5,039 bases of DNA. It comes from Opitutaceae bacterium UBA4094 (GTDB taxonomy: Bacteria; Verrucomicrobiota; Verrucomicrobiia; Opitutales; Opitutaceae). Made by a program: the position numbers and the translations under genes. The DNA lies in the NCBI GenBank assembly GCA_002382525.1, contig DFYA01000094.1:6324-11362 (forward strand), read 5' to 3'. Position 1 is the stretch's first letter, and every line of letters begins with the position of its first letter. Under the pieces are notes generated by a model that was given only the letters and a program-made list of their open reading frames with translations, did no database searches and was not told the origin of the DNA. Shown piece by piece: positions 1 to 5,039 of this stretch.

Positions 1-1271
1 GAAGGCCGGCGCCTGAAGGATTTACGCATGCGGAGTGGTGGTTGGGGCTGAGGCTAGGCAGGGGAGCGCAGCAAAGAGAAATCGCGCTAACCGACAAGGT
101 GGGCCAACCGTTCAAGTTCGGTCAGCCCGACTCTCTTGCTGAAATCCTGCATCAGATAGATCGCGGTTTGGGGGCTGCCCTTGGCTTGCCGGAAGCCGTT
201 GCGAGTCCGGGCGCGCGAGATCGCTACGTGATCAATTCCTTAATTCAGGAATCGATCACATCGAGTCAGTTGGAAGGAGCGGCCACTACGCGGGAGGTCG
301 CGCGGGAGATGCTTCGCACGGGCCGTGTTCCGCGGGATACGAGTGAGCGAATGATTCTGAACAACTATCGGACGATGCAGCGTATCAGAGATCTGAAAAC
401 GTCTGCCCTTACCCCTGAATTGGTTTTCGAGATACATCACCGTGTGACGGAAGGGACGCTTGAGAAGCCGGAGGCAGCGGGTCGTTTCCGTTTAGAAAGC
501 GAGAATGTCCGCGTGATTGATGATGTGGAAGGCACGGAGTTTCACGTGCCCCCCGTGGCGACCGAGCTTCCTGCCCGCATTGCCGCGATGTGTGCATTCG
601 CGAACGGGGATACTCCGGACTATTTCATTCACCCGGTTATTCGCGGAATCATCCTGCACTTCTGGCTGGCTTATGATCATCCGTTTTACGACGGGAACGG
701 TCGCACGGCGCGTGCGTTGTTTTACTGGTCGATGCTGCGTCACGAGTATCATCTCTTCGAGTTTATCTCGATTTCGGACATTCTGCTTCGGGCGCCGATC
801 CGCTATGCGGAAGCGTTTCTGCACACGGAGACGGATGACAACGACCTCACGTATTTCATCCTTCACCAAGCGGGAGTCATTCGCGAGGCGGTTGCGTCGT
901 TGCACGATTACATCGAGTCAAAGAAGACCGAGATGAAGATCGCCGGTGAGTGCCTGCGCGGCATGGCCGATCTTAATCACCGGCAACAGGCTTTGTTGGC
1001 GCATGCGCTTCGTGAGCCCACGACTCGTTATCTCATCAATGCGCATCGGAACAGCCACGGCGTTTCGCATCAGACCGCCCGCGACGACCTTTTCGACTTG
1101 GTCGAGCGTGGTCTGTTGACGGTCAGCAAAGCGGGGGGGCGCAGCTACACGTTTCGCGCGACACAAGATTTGTCGGAAAAACTGGGGAAGCTGGCCTCGG
1201 CGCCCGCACAAATGGACAACGAAGGCGACACGGCGCCGTTGAAGCTGCCATTTCGAACGGTCGGCGATTGA
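1..1271 (+). CDS. Fic family protein (probable AMP-transferase), 5' end outside the window
   Basis: Fic enzymes usually transfer AMP from ATP to a hydroxyl side chain of a target protein. The complete Fic motif HPFYDGNGRTAR (consensus HxFx[D/E]GNGRxxR) lies at 678-713, with the catalytic His at 678-680. Upstream, SSQLEG at 261-278 matches the inhibitory motif [S/T]xxxE[G/N], whose Glu blocks productive ATP binding. Being N-terminal to the Fic core makes this a class II, self-inhibited Fic protein. EFHVPP at 537-554 fits the flap hairpin that docks the target. The C-terminal part (about 975-1160) looks like a winged helix-turn-helix. A TTG at 42 could serve as start, but the frame is open to the left edge, and the upstream residues (PAPEGFTHAEWW) resemble the conserved N-terminal part I recall for this subfamily, so I treat the gene as 5'-truncated by the window. 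At least 422 codons are visible. The target is unknown, and no antitoxin-like gene follows it. Family call is firm; substrate and biological role are not. Confidence 0.93.
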   Translation, partial: RPAPEGFTHAEWWLGLRLGRGAQQREIALTDKVGQPFKFGQPDSLAEILHQIDRGLGAALGLPEAVASPGARDRYVINSLIQESITSSQLEGAATTREVAREMLRTGRVPRDTSERMILNNYRTMQRIRDLKTSALTPELVFEIHHRVTEGTLEKPEAAGRFRLESENVRVIDDVEGTEFHVPPVATELPARIAAMCAFANGDTPDYFIHPVIRGIILHFWLAYDHPFYDGNGRTARALFYWSMLRHEYHLFEFISISDILLRAPIRYAEAFLHTETDDNDLTYFILHQAGVIREAVASLHDYIESKKTEMKIAGECLRGMADLNHRQQALLAHALREPTTRYLINAHRNSHGVSHQTARDDLFDLVERGLLTVSKAGGRSYTFRATQDLSEKLGKLASAPAQMDNEGDTAPLKLPFRTVGD

Positions 1272-1331
1272 GCCGCGCGGCGTGTCGCGATGGTGGCACG
1301 AAGCCTGTGAATGCTCTTTTGCGTCTTTGAT

Positions 1332-1398
1332 GCGTAAGCGTTTTTGATACAGGGACGCACTCCGTATCGATTTTTGATTTTCCGTAATCGTTTTTGAT
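1332..1398. repeat. Three imperfect 17-bp direct repeats
   Basis: Three copies of a unit close to CCGTAATCGTTTTTGAT lie at 1332-1348, 1362-1378 and 1382-1398. All are in the same orientation, with starts 30 and 20 bp apart. The second and third differ at three positions, and all three end in TTTTTGAT. A fourth degenerate remnant (GCGTCTTTGAT) sits just upstream at 1321-1331. They occupy the gap between two convergent genes, where promoters are not expected. They could be protein-binding sites, a diverged dispersed intergenic repeat, or a local duplication. The repetition is seen directly; the function is unknown. Confidence 0.6.
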
Positions 1399-1405
1399 CG
1401 GAGTG
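1358..1405. repeat. 48-bp segment bounded by a perfect 7-bp inverted repeat
   Basis: CACTCCG at 1358-1364 is matched by its exact reverse complement CGGAGTG at 1399-1405. Between them lie the second and third 17-bp direct repeats. The 34-nt loop makes a transcribed hairpin weak, and no T-run follows on either strand, so this is not a standard terminator. It could mark the ends of a small mobile or dispersed repeat unit, or be coincidence. Confidence 0.35.
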
Positions 1406-1446
1406 ATTTCGCTGGATGTATGCGAACGGATTTTCGGTGGCGAGAT

Positions 1447-1472
1447 AGGCCCGGGGCGCGTGGGTCTTTTTT
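1447..1472 (+). terminator. Possible Rho-independent terminator after the Fic gene
   Basis: AGGCCC (1447-1452) can pair with GGGTCT (1462-1467), giving six pairs of which one is G-U, around a 9-nt loop. A run of six T follows directly (1467-1472, the first T also pairing). The stem is short but GC-rich. It would end + strand transcription of the Fic gene about 200 nt after its stop. The T-run overlaps the TAA stop codon (complement of 1471-1473) of the convergent peptidase gene. No matching terminator is seen for the - strand gene. Confidence 0.35.
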
Positions 1473-2409
1473 ACGGAAGCCGATGGTCTGGCACGACGGG
1501 AAGGGCACTCCATGGCCCGTCTCCGAGGTAGTCCGCCACGAGCGTTTCCAGCGAAACGTCGAAGTGTTTGAGGAGCGCGGCGGCGCCGGCGTCGGAGAAG
1601 TTTGCCTCGTGCAAGAATGCGAGAAAGCGCGGGCGGTCGCCGGTGAGCATGTGCGTGAGCACTTTCGCCAAGTGGTAGCTCTGGAGCTGGCCTTCGTCTT
1701 GACGGTTGAAGCCGCGCCCGCTCCAGAGATCTTGAATGGTATTCACGTTCCAATACGTGCCGAGGGTGTCTTTGATCTCGTCGTAGTTGGCCGGATCGCG
1801 ACCGGTGGCGGCTTGCTCGCAGATCTGCGCGACGCCTTCGTTGAGCCAGGCGGGCAAAGGCAGGTGCGATACGAGGGAGTGGGTGAGCTCGTGGGCGAGG
1901 ACCGCTTCGGCTTGGCCCATATCGAGGTAGGTGAAGATGAAGTGGCCGTATCCGTGGTTCAGATACATGCCGCCGCTCAACGCGTTTTCGTCGTCGGGCA
2001 TGTAGGCGGCGACGTAGGCGTAGTAGGTCTCTAGGTCGTGCGTCACCAGGACCGGGCACTTGTCGTGGGCGCTGACATCGAGACCGAGCGCTTGGACAAC
2101 TTTGGCGCGGGAGGTTTCGAGCCAGGAGATGATGCGTCGGGAGGCGGTGTCCGATTGGCTGGAGATTAACCAAAAGTGCTTGGATTCATAGCCGATATAG
2201 GAAGGGCCGAACGCTTGGCGAAGGAGGCGAACCCAGTCGCGGCCACGTTCGGTCCAGAAGGCGGCGTGGTCGGCGTCGGTGGGCAGCCCGGCGGCTTGTT
2301 CGTTGACCGCGTGCCAGTCGGGGATCGGGAAGGTGGAGGCGGTTTCGCGGAGGGGCAGCATGCGGTAAGGGCTTACAGGGAAGGCAGCGGGTGAATATAG
2401 GAATTGCAC
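1471..2409 (-). CDS. Gluzincin-type zinc metallopeptidase homologue (peptidase MA-like), no signal peptide seen
   Basis: The 312-residue product carries HELTH at residues 173-177 (window 1879-1893), the zinc-binding and catalytic HExxH motif. LPAWLNEGVAQ follows, with Glu191 as the expected third zinc ligand. This HExxH plus downstream NEG pattern is typical of gluzincins of the peptidase MA/DUF1570-like group. The C-terminal third (about 220-300), including SYHLAKVLTHMLTG, resembles the helical part that usually follows in these proteins. The GTG start at 2409 is supported by AGGAG eight bases upstream and by an in-frame stop shortly before it (2443-2445). An internal ATG at 2361 has no ribosome binding site. 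The N-terminus is Pro-rich rather than hydrophobic, so the protein looks cytoplasmic, although relatives are often exported. It is convergent with the Fic gene and divergent from the lipoprotein gene about 30 bp away. The substrate cannot be told from sequence. Metallopeptidase fold is likely; true proteolytic activity is inferred from intact ligands. Confidence 0.88.
   Translation of the reverse strand: MQFLYSPAAFPVSPYRMLPLRETASTFPIPDWHAVNEQAAGLPTDADHAAFWTERGRDWVRLLRQAFGPSYIGYESKHFWLISSQSDTASRRIISWLETSRAKVVQALGLDVSAHDKCPVLVTHDLETYYAYVAAYMPDDENALSGGMYLNHGYGHFIFTYLDMGQAEAVLAHELTHSLVSHLPLPAWLNEGVAQICEQAATGRDPANYDEIKDTLGTYWNVNTIQDLWSGRGFNRQDEGQLQSYHLAKVLTHMLTGDRPRFLAFLHEANFSDAGAAALLKHFDVSLETLVADYLGDGPWSALPVVPDHRLP
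2372..2401 (+). promoter_or_regulatory. Weak candidate promoter for the lipoprotein gene
   Basis: CTTACA at 2372-2377 (4 of 6 matches to TTGACA) and TATAGG at 2396-2401 (4 of 6 to TATAAT) are separated by 18 bp. Transcription would begin near 2408, leaving about 30 nt before the ATG at 2439. If real, it lies inside the first codons of the opposite-strand peptidase gene and rules out the GTG at 2391 as the start. A sigma-70-like consensus is assumed, and the match is modest. Confidence 0.22.
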
Positions 2410-2417
2410 GTGAAAAT

Positions 2418-2422
2418 CTCCT
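2418..2422 (-). promoter_or_regulatory. Ribosome binding site deciding the GTG start of the peptidase gene
   Basis: Read on the - strand, AGGAG sits eight bases before the GTG at 2409-2407. It is the best Shine-Dalgarno match in this region and favours GTG over the internal ATG at 2361, whose upstream bases (TAAGCCCTTACCGC) contain no such motif. Confidence 0.6.
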
Positions 2423-2438
2423 GCGGCAGTCGTGGCGC

Positions 2439-4931
2439 ATGATTATGGCAATTCGTTCGTGTCGCGTAGGGTGGGCGTGGGGTTTGATTCTGTTGGGCCT
2501 AGCGGTCGCCGGTTGTCGGCCGGCGAATGATTCGGCGGCTGCCAAGCCGACGTCGCAGGGCTCGCGTTCTTCCAATGTAACGCACGCTTCGAATGCCACC
2601 GAGGAAGCTTGGATGGTCGGAGAAATCGCGCGGCATCTGGTGCATCTGGCGGGGCCGGAGAACACCTCCGTTCCTGTCACCGTGCGAAGCTTGGCGGAGG
2701 AGGCCGGTGAGGTTCGTTATGAAGTTAAACGCGGAGACTCGACGCAGGTCATCTCGATCAATCCCGGTGTTTGGAATCCCGTCACCTACGTGGCGTTCGC
2801 GGAAGGGTTGTTCGTTGGAGAAGCTGCGGCTGCGGCAAATGCCGACTCGATTCTGAAGTGCGCGGGCGCGCTGTTATCTCCCTCGCTCACGACGTTTATC
2901 GCCGAGAACAAGCGCGTCTCACTCATGTTGGATAAAGATCCGGCGTCCGTGTCGGCGCATGTGCAGGCGGCGCTGCTGCTCGGGACGCTCGCGTTGAATG
3001 ATTATTCGGGAGAATTCCGTGACGTGCGTCGCTTGCTCAATCGCATGACCGCGCACTTGTCGGCTGCGGATGCACGAGCGGGGACGTCCTCCGACGCAGG
3101 ACGCCAGTTGGCCGAGGTGCTACGTCTCACGCTATGCGGCCAACAGGCCGACGCGCTGGCCGCTCTCAACGCCTTTTCAACGGCCGGGGACGCTACGTTG
3201 GAGGAATGGACGCGCCTGCTGACCCTTCGCAACACCGGCGATTGGCGTCAGGAGCGCCAGCGCGCCCTGGCGGCTTCGGACGCGCTCAAGCGGGAGTATT
3301 TCCGTTCGGTGGTTCGTTCCGTCGGGCCCGCGATGGGCGTGCAGTTTCTGAAGGAAGCCAAGGTAAAGCCAGACGCTGGGTATTGGCGTATTGCCAACGA
3401 GGTTCCGTTGTCCGTGGGCAACGGGCATGTTTTTACGAAACCCTTCATCGGTGTTGAGTTTCAGGAGCTGGCCGCCGCAGCGGAAGCCTTCGGTGTGGAG
3501 GTGGCGAAAAACAATCTCGGCTGGCTGGAGCGCTACGCGAACACGCCGGAGGGTGATGTTCGTGAAGACGGCGTGATTCAGGTCGCGGGGAAAAACCTGC
3601 TGGCCGGCTATCATCAGCGGCACCTGATGCAGGCGGTCCAGAAGACGTTCGCCTTTTTGAACGACAAGTGGGGAGTGCGGGACGAGGCGAAAAAACTGAA
3701 AGCGACGGTGGACGGCAATCTGTCTGGCCTTCGCTACGCGCCGTTTGTGAAGCGGATGATCGCTCGTGACACCGCCGGTCGTCGGGAGACGAACGCCCGC
3801 TGCGAGGAGATCATTCGCGATCACCCCGAGATGGTGACGCCCGCGCTGTGGGTGTCGCTCCGCGACGATCAAAATGGACGCACCGTGCTGTCGTTTCCGG
3901 ACCATCACGGATGGTTCCGCCCAGAAGTTGTCCGAGGGACCGCCTTCGAGGTGAGCGAGCGTTTATACCAGATCGGCGTGGGTGACGAAAACGACAACGC
4001 GTGGATGAAGCAGCTCTGGGAACGGGCGCCTTACTCGTATGTTTTGGCTCGTTACAACGCGTATCATGAAAATGGAGACAGTTATGAGAACATGCCTGTC
4101 GAGGTTACCCGCAAATGGCTTGGACCGATGGTGGACTTCAATGTGCGGGCCATGCGAATGGTCGCGGCGTCTTACAAGGGGCAACCCGAACGGTATCAGG
4201 TCGCCATGCAGAAGGCCGCAGCGCTTGATCCGGATCTGTATCTTGGCTTGGGCGAATACCTGGAAGAACGCGGATTGCGGGAAGAGGCGGCCAAGGCTTT
4301 TCTCCTGGCTTTCGAGAAGGGCGAGGATCGCGTGGCGATGGCCAACCGAAGCCTGCCGTTGATCAAATACCTTTACGAAAAAGGCGATGTCTCGAAGGCC
4401 ACTCAGGTGGCCGAGGATGCTGCGGAGGTGTATTCTTATGCCGGCTTGGAAGCTTACATCTGGCTGCTGGAGCGGCAGGGAAAGTGGAAGGAAGCGCTGG
4501 AGACCGCGCGGAAGGTGGATGCTCGCTACAACAACAACAAATCCACGGCCGAGACCAGTTGCTTGGTTCGTCTCAACGAGGTCGATCCGCGTCTGGCTGC
4601 CGCCAATGGTTATGAGCGCAAGGTGGCATCGATCTTTCCTCGCGGCATGAAAAAGGTGGCGTTGGCCGACTTCAAATCGGCGCCCAAAAAGGGTGTGCTG
4701 ATTGATGGTTCGAGCAGTCGCATGGTGCCGTTTGGCCTGAGCCGCGATATGGTGGTCGTGGCGTTGAACGGAATTCAGACCGACACCCTCGCGCAATACA
4801 TGTTGGTGCGCGAGTTATCCGCCGATCCACAGATGAGCTTGATCGTTTGGGACGGGACCGGCTACCGGCTGAGTGAAGGTTCTCTGCCGGGTCGCAGGTT
4901 CGGGGTGGAGATGGTGGACTACGCGAAGTGA
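2439..4931 (+). CDS. Large lipoprotein with TPR-like helices and a PDZ-like C-terminal domain, function unknown
   Basis: I do not recognise this as a named family. From the ATG at 2439 it has 830 residues. The N-terminus has basic residues, a hydrophobic stretch (WAWGLILLGLAVA) and the lipobox VAGC with Cys26 (codon 2514-2516), so it should be exported and lipid-anchored. A low-complexity Ser/Thr/Asn/Ala linker follows to about residue 55. The next 500 or so residues are mostly alpha-helical and match nothing I know. About 597-695 resembles TPR helix pairs (LGEYLEERGLREEAAKAFL; WLLERQGKWKEALETARKV). About 750-825 looks like a PDZ domain, with FGLSRDMVVVALNGIQ in place of the usual GLxxGDvIvavNG and a closing Leu-rich strand. 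These modules suggest a protein-binding scaffold, with no catalytic residues evident. ATG 2445 (lipobox Cys at 24) is as good a start. GTG 2391 would add 16 residues ahead of the signal peptide and overlap the peptidase gene; AGGGAAGG upstream of it gives that start some support. Confidence 0.85.
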   Translation: MIMAIRSCRVGWAWGLILLGLAVAGCRPANDSAAAKPTSQGSRSSNVTHASNATEEAWMVGEIARHLVHLAGPENTSVPVTVRSLAEEAGEVRYEVKRGDSTQVISINPGVWNPVTYVAFAEGLFVGEAAAAANADSILKCAGALLSPSLTTFIAENKRVSLMLDKDPASVSAHVQAALLLGTLALNDYSGEFRDVRRLLNRMTAHLSAADARAGTSSDAGRQLAEVLRLTLCGQQADALAALNAFSTAGDATLEEWTRLLTLRNTGDWRQERQRALAASDALKREYFRSVVRSVGPAMGVQFLKEAKVKPDAGYWRIANEVPLSVGNGHVFTKPFIGVEFQELAAAAEAFGVEVAKNNLGWLERYANTPEGDVREDGVIQVAGKNLLAGYHQRHLMQAVQKTFAFLNDKWGVRDEAKKLKATVDGNLSGLRYAPFVKRMIARDTAGRRETNARCEEIIRDHPEMVTPALWVSLRDDQNGRTVLSFPDHHGWFRPEVVRGTAFEVSERLYQIGVGDENDNAWMKQLWERAPYSYVLARYNAYHENGDSYENMPVEVTRKWLGPMVDFNVRAMRMVAASYKGQPERYQVAMQKAAALDPDLYLGLGEYLEERGLREEAAKAFLLAFEKGEDRVAMANRSLPLIKYLYEKGDVSKATQVAEDAAEVYSYAGLEAYIWLLERQGKWKEALETARKVDARYNNNKSTAETSCLVRLNEVDPRLAAANGYERKVASIFPRGMKKVALADFKSAPKKGVLIDGSSSRMVPFGLSRDMVVVALNGIQTDTLAQYMLVRELSADPQMSLIVWDGTGYRLSEGSLPGRRFGVEMVDYAK
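2442..2450 (-). promoter_or_regulatory. Candidate extended -10 promoter for the peptidase gene
   Basis: On the - strand this reads TGCCATAAT, that is TGn followed by CATAAT (5 of 6 matches to TATAAT), the form of an extended -10 element. No good -35 hexamer lies 16-18 bp upstream, as is common for extended -10 promoters. Transcription would start near 2435 and give a leader of about 26 nt containing the AGGAG. The element overlaps the alternative start codon ATG 2445 of the divergent lipoprotein gene. Confidence 0.3.
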
Positions 4932-4940
4932 CGTGGCCGC

Positions 4941-5039
4941 TTAATCGATTTCGACGCCCTCGACGATGAGTCGAAGGCTGTCGAGACGGAGGCGGGCGGC
5001 TTCGATGGCGGTGCGGACCTGAAGGACCTGTTTCTTCGC
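4941..5039 (-). CDS. C-terminal end of an unidentified gene running off the right edge
   Basis: Reading the - strand from the window edge gives 32 sense codons and then TAA (complement of 4941-4943), ending in RLIVEGVEID. The third codon positions are strongly G or C, the same bias as the neighbouring genes, and the residues (alternating basic, acidic and aliphatic, for example RTAIEAARLRLDSLRL) suggest a charged amphipathic helix. It is convergent with the lipoprotein gene, with only 9 bp between the two stop codons. Too little is visible to name a family. Confidence 0.6.
   Translation of the reverse strand, partial: AKKQVLQVRTAIEAARLRLDSLRLIVEGVEID

Noticed and set aside
492..936. Frames on both strands inside the Fic gene (492-905 - and 517-936 +)
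   Set aside because: They overlap the Fic motif region completely and translate to Arg-rich sequence without motifs.
1281..1300. Possible hairpin CGTGTCG/TGGCACG just after the Fic stop codon
   Set aside because: Two of seven pairs are G-U and no T-run follows closely, so it is not a credible terminator.
1332..1398. CRISPR array interpretation of the direct repeats
   Set aside because: The repeats are imperfect, only 17 bp long, with gaps of 13 and 3 bp, and no cas gene is present.
1420..2034. + strand frame of 204 codons antisense to the peptidase
   Set aside because: Val/Gly-rich with no recognisable motif. It is the complement shadow of the metallopeptidase coding strand.
1145..2173. 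Long - strand frame of 342 codons overlapping the peptidase gene and the intergenic gap
   Set aside because: Its translation is Arg/Pro/His-rich low-complexity typical of a shifted frame in GC-rich DNA. The overlapping frame ending at 1471 has the HExxH...NEG motif.
3177..3908. - strand frame of 243 codons inside the lipoprotein gene
   Set aside because: No motif or ribosome binding site, and it lies fully antisense to a frame with a signal peptide and coherent domains.
3963..4796. - strand frame of 277 codons inside the lipoprotein gene
   Set aside because: His/Arg/Leu-rich shadow of the TPR and PDZ-like coding region, with no independent support.
4950..4975. Inverted repeat TTCGAC...GTCGAA
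   Set aside because: It lies inside the right-edge coding fragment, and six-base TCGA-containing matches are common in this GC-rich sequence. No site function is supported.

Overview
The window is a GC-rich bacterial stretch with four protein-coding genes, two of them cut by the window edges. No RNA gene, CRISPR array, integrase or transposase is visible. Nothing fixes the taxonomy. The high GC3 codon use and the large lineage-specific lipoprotein would fit a member of the Verrucomicrobiota or a related phylum, but that is a weak inference.

Layout from left to right: (1) a Fic-domain protein on the + strand (frame open from the left edge to 1271). It has an intact Fic motif, an inhibitory S-x-x-x-E-G motif ahead of it, and a C-terminal winged-helix-like region. 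Its true start lies to the left of the window. (2) A 199-bp gap (1272-1470) between two convergent genes. It holds three imperfect 17-bp direct repeats, a 7-bp inverted repeat that brackets two of them, and a possible + strand terminator overlapping the next gene's stop codon. (3) A gluzincin-type (HExxH...NEG) metallopeptidase homologue on the - strand (2409 to 1471). It has a GTG start, a good Shine-Dalgarno sequence and no visible signal peptide. (4) Divergent from it and about 30 bp away, a large lipoprotein on the + strand (2439-4931). It has a lipobox, a long uncharacterised alpha-rich body, TPR-like helices and a PDZ-like C-terminal domain. (5) After 9 bp, the last 32 codons of another - strand gene that runs off the right edge (5039 to 4941).

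Functional picture: the Fic protein probably AMPylates a protein target under auto-inhibition, and nothing next to it in the window looks like a partner. The peptidase and the lipoprotein form a tight divergent pair whose candidate promoters lie inside each other's 5' ends, so they may share control. Their predicted compartments differ, however, and a shared pathway is only a guess. No convincing multi-gene novel system is present. The most unusual items are the repeat cluster, the overlapping divergent start region and the unrecognised lipoprotein architecture.
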